DNA of 64,000 bases from Dioscorea cayenensis subsp. rotundata (lineage: Eukaryota > Streptophyta > Magnoliopsida > Dioscoreales > Dioscoreaceae), in the NCBI RefSeq assembly GCF_009730915.1, contig NC_052496.1:186001-250000 (forward strand), written 5' to 3'. The notes beneath the pieces were generated by a model. The model saw only the letters and a list, made by a program, of their open reading frames with translations, did not search any database and was not told the origin of the DNA. How positions within the stretch are numbered: position 1 is the first letter of the stretch; each line of letters starts with the position of its first letter. The position numbers and the translations under genes were made by a program. This document shows, piece after piece, positions 25,744-37,424 of this stretch.

Positions 25744-28700
25744 TCATGATCTTCTCTCAAACTTTCTCTCGCTTGATCTTTTATCTTCAGCTTCTCTTCT
25801 CTTTTGCTGCCTGCAACCAAAAAACAAAGCACAATTGTTTGAAGGAACATGAACCAAGGTGAAAATGCAGAATAATTATAGTTTTAAGTTTTTCACCTGG
25901 AAAAAGTAATTACCCATGCAAACCAAAAACCTAAACAAGACAAGGTTTTAACTTGGGGAAGACATGTATTAGGCAGTAGATCTAAATTAAAAAGATCCGC
26001 TGCAAAGCTGCAGAAAGTAAAAGAAGCAAGAGAACCTGGAAACTTCTAAACAAGGAACATACGCTGATTTATCTATCGTCATGAAAATGATGATGACTCA
26101 ATGAAGCATTAAGATGTTGCAGATCCTCATTATAGGAAGTAACCGACTCTGGACTCACTGCATGACCTTGAGTTAGGCTAAGGTTTTCCAGGATCAAATC
26201 AACCTCTCAAGTAACCAAGTGCAAAAAAATTTGCTGAATTTTTGCCATGCTACACATCATATAAACCTTTTAGTCTATTATTGATGAAAGAAAAGATGGA
26301 AAATAGAATGAGAAAAGGATAAAGGATTTTAAAACAAGAGAGTAAAATTTGTTCTTTAATGGTTGAGGGGTTGAGATTAATAAAGAAAGCAAATAAGGAA
26401 AATAAGCAGCAAAAATAAGTCAAAAGATAAAATTTTATTTTATCTTTAAAAGAAGTATGTTCTAGACCCCAGAGTCTAGCTCCATCAGGTAAACTTTTCA
26501 ATCTAACAAAATTAATTCAATTCCAAGTGAATAGAAAAACCAAGTGTAAATTACTTTTTCAACCCTATATTTTAATCACAGTTCACAACTAGCTCATCTA
26601 CTTGTATTTCCTGTTCATTGCAACATCCTCCATCCAAATTACCATCGCAGGCCCTTTTCTGGTTGACTTGGCTAGACACATGGCAGCCCCAGTTGCACCC
26701 AAGCAAGGGTAAAATTGCCTACTACATATAAATATATACATACACTAAAACAATTTAATTACTTTGAAGAATATTTTAAGCAAAAAAAAAAAATCATGGA
26801 AAATATAAGGTTCAAATGGAAAATTGTAAACTAGAAGGACTAAACGAACAGAGATTTGTAAAGTGTGGAGTCTACACGGTGTTAATTTTTCTTCTTAAAT
26901 TATAAACAGAAACTTTAATGTACCATTTCTTTTCTCACAAGATGTATGTTGCGCACCTGAACCAGCTATGGTGAAATACAAACTTAAGAACCTTTTATTT
27001 AAATACTTGTAAAGTGAGTGCCTTTATTTAATGCTGGTAAAGTGTAAGCTCTATTACAACAATGCATAAAAGCCTAAAAAGCAAAGATAAGTAGGTATTT
27101 GAAGACTTCCCACAGTCATCCTTTTCACATTGTAACAGAATCATGATTTGAAAAATAATGCAATTTAGAGTTTACAAGCATAAAAAGAAACTCGTTGAAG
27201 TACTTCTTTCAAATTTAAGAAAAAATAATACCTTATCTAAACTCTGTGCTTTCTAAATCTGTATTTACAACAATAAAGTTGTATCTTCATGAAGTTTCTC
27301 TTCACCCTTTTAAGCTTACAATATTCCAGCAAGTAATTTGAATTTTTTGGTGTTTTTTTTTCTTTGTGACTATTTTTCCCTTGCCCTGGTACCATGTAGA
27401 GCCATGTGTCAAAATAGCACAACAAAAATTTAACCTATTGATGCAAATTAGGGATGGAGGATACACATTGAAATGAATTGGGCAATACTCAATTGCCAAA
27501 ATTTAGAGCTCAGGTGCTAATTGTGACCTAAGATCAAAATGCAGAGGTTAAAAGGTACTTTACCCAAATAAATAAATAAATAATAAAAAAATCATGGAGT
27601 GAGGCCAGTTGTTTTCTCATCAACCAAAACAGAGAAAACTAAGCCATGTCATATCACAGATTTCTGCAAGTGTACATATCCACATTATATGCATAAATAC
27701 AAACTAAGAAGTTAGAATTTAATCAGGCATACATTGAGTAAAATTAAAGTGTTAGTAAAACTCACGCAAATGCTGTGTATCCAGCACCAGCATTTGCAGC
27801 TGATAAATGGGCTGCATGAACACCAACCGCAGATAAATTATCTTGAGCTCCACTAAGTGGTGGATTCTTAACATCTCCATCAACCTACAGGAAATAGTCA
27901 ATAAAGGGAAATCAGGTTACAATTGTTTCAGTTCCACGCCAAAATGTTCAAAGGAGAAGGGCAAACCTTATCCCATTTTGACTTTTTATTCTGCCGGGAA
28001 TCTTTTGCAATCACATCAACAGCCACAGGAAGTGATTGTAATCCAGGAGCAACAACACCTGAGATAGCACCAACTTATATCAGCCAACAAATGATGATTA
28101 ATCAGGAACAAGTATGTGTGAAAAGATTAAAAATATCTGTTCAAACAAAAACAGGAGTATATACACATGAAAATGCAGTCTGTCCTGGAATAGAATATAA
28201 TTATAATATCACACCTGGGATTTGTGCGCTGATCTTTAATGCTTGAGTAATTGCAGAAGTTTGTGTGCCTCCAGGAACAAAATCAACTTTTTGGGCTTTT
28301 TTCCTTTCTTGCTCCTTTCTTTCCAATTCACGCTTCATGTCAGCCTCTTTAATTTATTTGAAAAAAAAAAAATTATCGATGTCAGTTGTTAAAGTAACGT
28401 AACCTACCAAGCACATTACTGCTGTAGTGCAGCTATAACCTTTATAAGGCAAATTTTTCTAGAAAGTAGAACATGTGGTAAAGATGCTGGAAATGGAGCT
28501 TACAACAAAATAGGAAATGTGGACAAAAGCAACAAGAGGAGAAATTTAATGCTTCTAGACAAGGGATTCCCAATTGCATAATGAACATTTAGGTATAGCT
28601 AATTCATATAAGTTGCTTTTTAATCTGAAGGAATTATTCTGAGATAAAATGTTCATTAATAGATGAAAGGTTTATAAGGGAGAAAGTTCTTATCATTTTA

Positions 28701-31496
28701 GTAAAAAAGGTAGCCTTTCAAAAAGTGTGATTGAGGATGATGGACAGTTATCCAGAAGCATATGCACATGTAATTGCAATTCATGGGGGATTTACATGTA
28801 ACATATCAACTTTTTGCAAATAATAAATGCACAAAACCCTTCAATCTATACACCTCCACAAAAGCATGTATGCATGTCCATGAGCATCATATACAAACAC
28901 ATTGGGTATGCTTGCACATATCAAATACACACTTACAAAATGCACAATTCAGAACTAGGCCAGCAACTATAGACTTCATAAGCCTCAGTAACAGATCAGA
29001 TATAGAATTTAAATAAAATACAAAATATTTTTAAAGAAAATGTCATTTGGATTACCTATTTCATCAAAATAGTCACTTTTGTCATACCCGTGAGGGTCAA
29101 ACACATCTTTACTGAAGCAAGTCCCTATCTGATCTATTTCTTGGTACCTCACTGCATGCTGCAAAAAATCAGGATTGCGGTAATCCTTTCTGTTGCGTAA
29201 ATCAGCATTGAAGCTTTTTCCAGCTTTTTTGTACACCAGAAACTTGTTTATCTTGTCCTGAAATGACCAAACAGAAAATATATCTCATACCCCATAAAAC
29301 AATAGGCTAAAATAAGTTTTAAAAAAAAGATGGTGAAATCCCATAATTTTCATTAACAAGAAGGAGATAATCCATGATTGCAACCTGAATAATTTTCCAT
29401 TACGTATGTCATCGTCATTTAAATTTGTCCATTCAAACCTCGTCTTGAAGAATTTCCAGATTAATTGTAAGTAGAGAAGATTTGCATCGTAATCATCATC
29501 ATGGTCAGATAAAACCTCATCTAAACTAAACAAATCTCTTGCCGGAAAACTATGGGTTGAAAAAGAGACACAAAAAAGACAAGCAGATCTGGAGTTTGAA
29601 AATAGGTCAAGTAGTCTATAAACCTATATAATGTGTGAAAACAACAAAAAATTTGCAGACACCATGACACATCAACAAGAATAGTTATTGCTTACAGTAA
29701 AGTTCACCACAAATAAATTACCAATTGACATTTTTTTAACAAAATTATTCAATAGGAAAGGTTCCATCCAAGTTTATCTGAGTTAAAATTAAATAAACAT
29801 CTCAAACAGCATCAGAGAACATCAATAGCTGTAATTTTCTTCATGTGCAAGTCATGCAAGAGAAATGCTCTGCAAAAGGAGTATATCCTATGATCCACCT
29901 AAAATGACAGAAACTAAGATTCAAGTCAAACTAGGGAATCTACCATCTCTGAAGTATATGGTTCAGAGTCGGTGGATATTGGGCTACATGGATCAAGGTC
30001 GAGTATTAAGAGTATTACCTAGCAAGCACAATGTAAATGATAATTACACAGAGTAAGTATCATTGATCAACCATTAAACTTAACAGAAACATACCTGCAA
30101 TTCCTCAGGGCACTGAATTGTCAGTGGTGGGGGGAGGAAACTATTCAATGGATCAACATCAATTTGCATTTCTGCAGAAGCTACAGTGACTAATTGGTCT
30201 TGAGATACTTCAGGCTCTGTAACAGTATAATCCATTGTGTTGGATGAAAGGTGTTCAGGTAAATCAGATGATTGAGGAGGAGCTGAGTGCCCAGTTGGTG
30301 GTAAAGAACAAACTGCCCCTGATGGTGTTGTACCCTCAAAGTTCCCTAGAAAGCAACAAGCATACGATGAAGCAATCAACAACCATACGAGCTACATTGA
30401 AATATATATATATATATATAAATCAATAAACAGCACACAGTAGTTGGCTATATGTAGCAAGCCTTGACATCAGGATTTAAAAAAAAAAAATGAAATCCAT
30501 TCATCCATGTTTTTCGGTAAAGGCAATACTCTTTATAAGCAATTAAATCAAATTGCTTACTTTCTCTTATGTTTCACTGCTCTGGCAACCTTGTAATGCC
30601 CACAGGCTCTCAACAAATTTTATTTACCATCTACTCAGTTAAAACCATAACTTTAGGTTTTCTCAATATGAAGAAAAGACCAGAAAAGTATCAAGATTTT
30701 CACAGTAACTAAACTGGTTAATCTTGAAACACATACACCTAGTCTACCATCCAAGAAATATACCAATACAATTTACAACATGAAAATGAAAGAACTATGA
30801 ATCTAATCCAAAATGCAATGTTCAACACATTAGAAATGAGCAATATAAGCTCACCATCCGACACCGGACGCTCAGATTCAATCAAAACACGACCACCACT
30901 CCCAATCTCCTCATCCTGCACAAACCCAATACCTCAACAAACATAAGATCAAAACACCAGAGTCCAAAGAAAAAAAAAAAGTATTAACAACAATCTGAAC
31001 CAAGAAAATTGCTGAAAAAATCAAAGCGGCAAAAGAATACCTCCGGTTCGGGGGACAACGCCATCTCATCGTGAGCATAGTCCACGATCGCCACCGACCC
31101 CTTCGCTGCCCTCCGACCATCAAAATTCTCCAAAACCGGAGGAGCGGGCGAAGGAGAACTCGAAGGCAAACGGACAGGCGGAGTGGGTTGGGACTGGAAT
31201 TCGGCGATCTTCGGCAGCGGTGGAGGGGTGGGGCTCCTTAGGGATTTGTAATAGTCCGGATCCTCATCGGAGCCAAGAGGGGTGCGCAATTGAGCCACAG
31301 GCGGGGTAGGTTCCGGAGTCGGTGTGCCATCAGACAGCGGTGCGGGGACGGCAGCGGTTTCCTTCGAACCACCTCCATCGCCATCACCATCTCCATCTCC
31401 ATCGTCCTCTGGCGGTGGTACGGCCGGTTCCTCGTCGTCATCTTCCTCGTCGTTGTACATGGATAGCAAGGCGATGCCCTCGGTGTGGGATGCCAT
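25744..31496 (-). CDS. SAP30-binding-protein-like transcriptional regulator (HCNGP family)
   Basis: Nuclear protein of the SAP30BP/HCNGP family, linked in animals to Sin3-SAP30 co-repression and to splicing. Eight exons on minus: 31041-31496, 30855-30915, 30095-30345, 29056-29257, 28215-28346, 27967-28058, 27766-27884, 25744-25810; the sum is 1380 bp, giving 459 aa with no break. The N-terminus MASHTEGIALLSMYNDEEDD is typical, then an acidic Asp-Gly repeat and a Pro-rich region. The family core spans exon 4: DKINKFLVYKKAGKSFNADL, RKDYRNPDFLQHAVRYQEID and GTCFSKDVFDPHGYDKSDYF. A Lys/Arg helix follows, then SKWDK and the basic tail REAEDKRSSERKFERRS. Start MASHTEG is preferred over an in-frame upstream ATG (31556) because family members start this way. 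Intron 7 is about 1.95 kb. Confidence 0.93.
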
Positions 31497-32415
31497 GGCG
31501 AAGCTCGCGGAGAAGAACGAGAGCAAGGGCCTCTGAAGGCCTCGAGGAGATCTCAAAGATAAAGCATCTACAAAACCCTGTTAAAGCAATGAATTTTGGA
31601 TTTTATATATATATATATATATTCTTTTTCCCATTTCGTTTTGTAATAGATTAATTAAAATTTGTGTATAACAAAAATGGTAAATTACTTAAAATTAATT
31701 TTATTAAAATTTTTCAAAGTATTAATATTAATCAGTTTATAGTAGAGTAATTAGTATTTTCACTCTTTATCCGGTTAAAAAATTAAATTCAAATTCTACT
31801 CTTAGTTTGTTTATAATTTTTTTTAAAAAAATATATTAATGTTAATTAATTATTATTAATTAATAAATATATATAATATTTAAATATTATTCTACCAGTG
31901 TTTTTTATTTATTTATTTTTATTTTATTTAAAAAGTTAGTTAAAACTAATTGATAATCAAAATGTTATAAAAATTATATTATGTTTTTAAGATATTTAAA
32001 AAAATGTTTAGTTAAATATAATTTATTGAAAAGTATAGAATTATTTTAATAAAGAGTAAAGTTAAAAAAATAATATTTAATATTTCTTAAAATTTATAAA
32101 TAAATAAATAAATAAATAAAACTCTCTAAAATGGCAAGGAAGGAGGAAGTAACCCACAACCAATAATGCTCTTGAATATTTTAAAAAAAAACCAACTCAT
32201 GAGGTATTATTTTAAATATTTTGTTTTTTTTTATATATAGTTTTAAAATTTGAACACCCCATCTCATATCTTTACTATTAAATTACACCAAAATTAGAAT
32301 TAGTTTTTAAATTTTAAATAAAAAAAATATTATAATATAGTATTTATAAATAAATAAATAAATTGGAATAAAATTAAGAAAGGAAAGTAAGGTCACACGT
32401 GCGGAGGTTCACGAG

Positions 32416-32424
32416 TATAAAAAA
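32416..32424 (+). promoter_or_regulatory. TATA box of the CIPK gene
   Basis: TATAAAAAA sits in an otherwise mixed-composition stretch about 40 bases before the first leader ATG and 200 bases before the main start. Transcription start would be near 32445-32455. Confidence 0.6.
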
Positions 32425-32455
32425 GAACGTTTCTAAGCCGACAACTCCGTCTCTC

Positions 32456-32594
32456 ATGCGGAATATTCGCATCTCCGACTTTGCCGACTTCTTCTTCTCC
32501 TTCTCCTTCTTATTCCCGAGAAACGGTGCCCTTTCTCCTCTCCCTTCCAAACCCTAATCCCCCCTCCATGATCCTCTCCCTCCCTTCCCAGTAG
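32456..32594 (+). promoter_or_regulatory. Two upstream ORFs in the CIPK leader
   Basis: uORF1 runs from ATG 32456 to TAA 32557 (33 codons, starting MRNIRISDFADFFFSFSF). uORF2 runs from ATG 32568 to TAG 32594 (8 codons, MILSLPSQ) and stops 21 bases before the main ATG. The leader is TC-rich and has a telo-box AAACCCTAA at 32549-32557. Such uORFs usually lower translation of the main frame, which is inference here. Confidence 0.55.
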
Positions 32595-32615
32595 CCGAGC
32601 TCCACCTCTTCATCC

Positions 32616-34058
32616 ATGGCGGCGGAGCCCTTCTCTAAGAAGAAGGAGGGTCTCCTGCTTGGCCGCTACGAACTTGGCCGTATTCTCGGCCATGGCACCT
32701 TCGCCAAGGTTTACTACGCTCGGGACGCCCGCACTGGGGATTCCGTCGCCATTAAAGCCTTAGACAAGGAGCGCATCCTTCAGGGCGGTCTCGTCGCCCA
32801 CACCAAGCGCGAGGTCGCCGCCCTCCGACGTGCTCGCCACCCCAATGTTGTCCATCTCCTCGAGGTCATGGCCACCCGATCCAAAATCTACTTCGTTATG
32901 GAGTTCGTCCGCGGCGGTGAGCTTTTCTCCCGTGTGGCTAAAGGTCGTCTTCATGAGGACACCGCCCGCCGGTACTTCCAGCAGCTGATCTCCGCCGTTG
33001 CCTTCTGCCACGCCCGTGGTGTCTTCCACCGTGATCTCAAACCTGAGAACCTCCTCGTAGATGACACCAATGGCGATCTCAAGGTCTCCGACTTTGGTCT
33101 CAGCGCGGTATCGGATCAAATCAGGCAGGACGGGCTCTTCCACACCTTCTGCGGCACCCCGGCGTATGTCGCGCCGGAGGTGCTCGCTCGCCGTGGCTAC
33201 GACGCTGCCAAGGTCGACATTTGGTCTTGTGGTGTCATCCTCTTCGTTCTCATGGCTGGGTACCTCCCTTTCTATGACCAAAGCGTCATGGCGATGTACA
33301 AGAAGATCTATAAAGGTGAATTCCGCTGCCCACGGTGGTTCTCGTCGGACCTAACAAAGCTCCTCTCTCGCCTTCTTGATACCAATCCACAGACCAGGAT
33401 TACCATCCCGGAGATAATGAAGAGCAAATGGTTCAAAAAGGGATTCAAGCATGTCCGGTATTACATGGAAGATGATAAATTCTATCCTATCGAGGATGCC
33501 ATTGACTATGTGCCGCCTCCGCCGGAGGAGAAGTCTGAGTCGGAGTCTGACTCTGATTCATCAGTGACTTCATGCCCCCCTTCATTGTCTGATGTAGAGA
33601 GGCGTGGATTAGGATTGCCAAGGCCTGCTAGCTTGAATGCCTTTGATATCATATCATTCTCAAGGGGTTTTGATCTTTCAGGGTTGTTTGAGGAGAGGGG
33701 GGAGGAAACAAGGTTTGTTTCAGGTGAACCGGTGTCGAAGATTATCGCAAAACTGGAAGAAATTGCTAAAGTTGTGAGCTTTATAGTGAGGAAGAATAAG
33801 TGTAGAGTTAGTTTGGAGGGGACAAGGGAAGGGGAAAAGGGGCCACTTACAATAGCAGCAGAGATATTTGAGCTTTCAGGTTCACTGTTGGTGGTGGAGG
33901 TGAAGAAGAAAGCAGGTGACAGGGCGGAGTATGAGGAGTTCTGTAACAAGGAATTGAAACCAGGGTTGCAGAGCTTTGTTTATGGGTATGCTGTTGCTGG
34001 TGCCATTGCCTCAGTGGATGTTGCTGATGATTCTGGTCTTGCTTCTGATTTTGAGTAG
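32616..34058 (+). CDS. CBL-interacting protein kinase (CIPK/SnRK3), intronless
   Basis: SnRK3-type Ser/Thr kinase that is switched on by calcium-loaded CBL sensors and phosphorylates ion channels and transporters. Single exon, 480 aa, no break. Kinase domain: YELGRILGHGTFAKVYYA with glycine loop near residues 24-32, catalytic Lys47 (VAIK), HRDLKPEN at 138-145, DFG 159-161, activation loop to APE 186-188. A Ser/Asp-rich acidic linker spans 305-320. The CBL-binding NAF/FISL motif is at 339-356 (SLNAFDIISFSRGFDLSG). A PPI-type phosphatase-binding region and C-terminal domain follow. Intronless structure places it in the intron-poor CIPK clade. GC content is very high in the first 900 bases and falls toward the 3' end, a gradient common in monocots. 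Exact paralogue not assigned. Confidence 0.95.
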   Translation: MAAEPFSKKKEGLLLGRYELGRILGHGTFAKVYYARDARTGDSVAIKALDKERILQGGLVAHTKREVAALRRARHPNVVHLLEVMATRSKIYFVMEFVRGGELFSRVAKGRLHEDTARRYFQQLISAVAFCHARGVFHRDLKPENLLVDDTNGDLKVSDFGLSAVSDQIRQDGLFHTFCGTPAYVAPEVLARRGYDAAKVDIWSCGVILFVLMAGYLPFYDQSVMAMYKKIYKGEFRCPRWFSSDLTKLLSRLLDTNPQTRITIPEIMKSKWFKKGFKHVRYYMEDDKFYPIEDAIDYVPPPPEEKSESESDSDSSVTSCPPSLSDVERRGLGLPRPASLNAFDIISFSRGFDLSGLFEERGEETRFVSGEPVSKIIAKLEEIAKVVSFIVRKNKCRVSLEGTREGEKGPLTIAAEIFELSGSLLVVEVKKKAGDRAEYEEFCNKELKPGLQSFVYGYAVAGAIASVDVADDSGLASDFE

Positions 34059-36939
34059 TAGGAGAACAAAAAAGAGTAATGTTCTCATCTTTCTTAACTT
34101 TTGCTTTTGGTTTTCTGAAGTCAATAATCAGCTATTGTTATTGTCTCTGATATAATTCTTTGTTGGAATTTGTTTGTACTAGGAATCTAGTGAAAAGTAG
34201 TATTCTTTATTCTCAAATATGCATTGATAACTTTCTTAATGTCATTTAAGCTGGTGTCTTTCATTTTTGTTGTTTTTACAATGGATAGTTGAACTCTTGT
34301 GCATTAGCTATACAAACTATTGCAGGACAATTTGTGTTTAGAAATCAATTCTTATGTTTCTAGTACAAATGTAGAATGCTTGGTGGAGTTTTGCCTGAAG
34401 TTAAAGGTGGAAATATAAGGGAGAAAAACCAACTTATTAAATTATTATGGCTGAGGCATAAATTATGAATTTTGTCAAGGACTTATGGTATGAGTCTGGG
34501 AAGGGGATCAGATACTCAAACAAAGAAATGGGATGTGGTTAATGACAAGTAATTGCCGAAATATAGTAAATGTTCTCTATCTTGTCTGAACTAAATCACT
34601 CACCTTGAATAAGAAGCCAAGAACCTTGTGTTCAACTTTGAGAAAGAATAAAGCCCTAGGTTCTGACTCCTGAATGCTATTATCATCCTTAATGCTGCAA
34701 CCTTTGACAGGCTAGAATTAATCCCTCCAAAGAATTTAGATGTCACTCTCCTTGATCAATTGCAATATTAAGCCTTCGTTGAATAGTATGCAATTGTAAT
34801 CATGTATTTTGAAACTAATGAATCAAGCTAAGCCTTTATGGTTATGGTATGCATGGTTTTAATGATGTAATTTTCATTGATTGACACAGATAATGAAAAT
34901 TGAGATAAAAAGGAGCCAGTAGTATTGTAGCTTTTCATCATATGAGTTTTATTTTTTTCCATTGCCTTGGTGCAGTATAGGATGATGAACTTTAATTTGT
35001 TTCAATTTCTGTAATTGGAAAGTTCTGGATAGAAATCCAGCATTTTGCATTGGATACTTTGACAAATCTCTTGTCGTTTCAAGGGTCAAGTTTGTTAATT
35101 TATTCCACTGTGTCGATCTTTAAACCATTTTAATGAGAGCTTAATCATTTCCAGCATAGATCTTTAATATTGGTTCAAGAAGTAATCCTTTTGTTATCAA
35201 GAATTAGATGCAAAGTTGACCATGTAGTATGCTCGGAAGTGCTCCATGGTTTTGTGCACCAGCGCTCGATCGGTGTTCCGTCTCTGCTACCGTGTCCTGC
35301 CGCACGGTGTGCAGCTGGTGCAGTATCTCCCTCATCTCCTTCATCCACTCATTGTAGAAGCTTTGGAACTCCTCTCTTCATCATATGTATATATACCTTG
35401 ATAAGTAACTATATATTGCACACTAGTTATATTAGCTATATACTACTAATGATCACTCCATATATATATATAGATATATATATGAAGGTAGAGAAGAGAG
35501 AGAGATGCAAGGGATGGGAATGAGGAGCAGGAAAGCGTGGACGAAGAGGAAGGAACTGTGACCTTTTAGAGAGGTTCAAGTTGGAAGGATTAAGGGAGTC
35601 ATTAGTTGATGATAAGGGTTTCAGACTAGGTCGACGTTTAATTTGCATGTGGTTTATTATTATTAATATATATATAGATTACTGTTTTGCATGAGAATAT
35701 TGATCACTAAACAGTGAATGGTTACTATTCACTTGATTCAATAGAGTATGTTTTGTCTTGATAAAATATGATGGAAATCATTATGGATTTTGACGGTTGA
35801 AGTTAGTTATTGAAATTCAGAGAGTTATCCTCTATCTTTCATATATATATATATATCTAGAGATGCTGGAGTACTGCCAGAAGTTGCAATTGCAATTAAT
35901 TAATATTGCAAGAAAGTGTGTGTTGTTGACTGAACAAGAAAGAAAACATCCTCTCTAAACGCACGTTATCTTGTTTGAACTTTGAAGGACTTAATTATTA
36001 GTATATTGGAGATAGAAAAATCTTATTTATATGTATATATAATTTGAATTTAAATATGCAGCTAGGGCTCCCGGTACTACTTACATATAATTAAGTCTTT
36101 CAAGTTTTAAACAAGATAATGTTTTTGCTGTTGTATGCATGTCATATCTCCTCCAAACTGATAAATTGATTGAAAATAATGCATTGGTTTCCAAAAATTA
36201 TTTTAATCCATTGTTATTAAATTCAAATCTCTTTTGGGACATGAGGTCCGGTTCACCACTTCATTCCAAATGCTTGTATTAATATATGTTGAAGCTGAAA
36301 CCCATTAAACTCATACTCATCTATTCCTTTGTTCTAGTTGCCCTTCTTGTATGATCCTTTTTTATAAAAGTTATTTTTAATCAATAAAAAATATTGAAGA
36401 AAAATAATGATATTTTTCCCAATGTTGAGCTAGAAGTGCTTAAGATATATCACTAATCATTAAAGAACCGATTATCTTGTTCAAGAAGAAGAAGAGAGTT
36501 TTCTTTTATAATTAATCATAGATCCAATGAGTTACTTGAAAAATCAATTCCCCTCTTAGATGATCATCTAAATACAGATTTAACAACATAGATCATCTCA
36601 CATCTCCAACTAATGTATTTGATTATTTTGCTTTATATCTCATAAATATATATTTTTAAAAAAAATAAAAACATAAAGTTACTAGTAAAATCAAAATCTT
36701 CAATCTTAGAATTAGAAATTAAGAGTGAAATGGGTTAAAATAAATCTTTATAATTAAATTTTATAAATATATATGTAACTAATATATATGGAGTATATAT
36801 ATACACACACATAGACTGTGAAAGGAAAAGTACACGTTAGACAAGAGATAAGGACTTTATTTAGAAGGGGGACGAAGACAAAAGGATAGAAAAGTGACAG
36901 GTAGTGTGGCAAGCGGCATGGTGCTTTGCAGTCAAAAGC
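34059..36939. other. Intergenic region downstream of CIPK
   Basis: The CIPK 3' UTR and about 2.9 kb of AT-rich DNA. It contains one DOG1-domain relic (35197-35384, separate entry) and (TA)n tracts near 35459-35480 and 35840-35853. Nothing else recognisable. Confidence 0.55.
35197..35384 (-). pseudogene. DOG1-domain N-terminal fragment
   Basis: On the minus strand one frame reads FQSFYNEWMKEMREILHQL and the next gives ALVHKTMEHFRAYYMVNFAS. Together these match the start of the DOG1 domain (xSFYxxW...LxxL, then LVxxVxxHYxxYY). The frame changes by one base between the two parts. A possible ATG pair lies at 35379-35384. The rest of the domain (the PPW...LWLGG..P segment) is not found downstream, so it is a partial copy or an exon whose partners were lost. 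A complete DOG1-like gene lies 5.2 kb away on the other strand. The single frame change alone is weak evidence, given similar insertions in sound genes here; the missing C-terminal half is the stronger argument. Confidence 0.5.
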
Positions 36940-37155
36940 AGGATATTGGTACACAGGTCGCCGATAGAGCTCTCACCGAATGGTGAGAGTTCGATTCTCG
37001 GCTGAGGGCACATTTCTGGGAGTTGTGAATAATAGTTGTATATAGGTGGTTCCAGCGCCCATTTGAGCACGGCCCCATCCCCATTTATTCCACCAAAGCT
37101 TGTGCACGTCCCTAGGTCTTTAGTGGATTCGCCCCGCTCCTCTTCCCCAAAAAGT
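36940..37155 (+). mobile_element. tRNA-derived SINE, copy 2
   Basis: Close relative of the copy at 57621: the core from GGTACACAGGTCGCCGATAG through the box B GAGTTCGATTCTC to GCCCCGCTCCTCTTCCCC and an A tail is shared nearly base for base. The 5' head upstream of GGTACACAGG differs, and no convincing target-site duplication is seen, so the left border is approximate. Confidence 0.75.
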
Positions 37156-37424
37156 TTATATATGTATTACTTGAAATGAGTTTCTCTTTTTCTCTAGGAA
37201 CTGACCCACTTCACTGAAAGAGTTCTCTCCGGCCCTCACTATTCCAATTGCCCACTTCCGTGCTCTTTTCCTACATTTCTGTCCTTTTCCTCCATTTCCA
37301 TTCGCTGCTTTACCGCTTTCCTTTACTCTGTTTTACCGTTTTGCTTTTACACCCTGCAGGTGGCTATATAGCCTATATATACATAGAACATAAACCAAAT
37401 GTGCCATAAACAGAAACTAGCTGA

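Larger units (their letters stand above)
31497..32615. other. Divergent intergenic region SAP30BP-like / CIPK
   Basis: About 1.1 kb. A (TA)n tract lies at 31605-31621, then very AT-rich DNA with (AAAT)n at 32097-32119. The last 200 bases are the CIPK core promoter and leader. No further gene seen. Confidence 0.6.

Noticed and set aside
31322-31654. Arg/His-rich and Ser-rich plus-strand frames opposite SAP30BP-like exon 1
   Set aside because: Shadows of the acidic Asp-Gly and Pro-rich codons of the real exon; no family resemblance.
32760-33281. 173-codon antisense open frame under CIPK
   Set aside because: Lies fully antisense to a conserved kinase domain in GC-rich sequence; it is a compositional shadow.
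35197-35384. Reading the DOG1 fragment as a live gene
   Set aside because: The C-terminal two thirds of the domain are absent nearby, even allowing for a one-base error.
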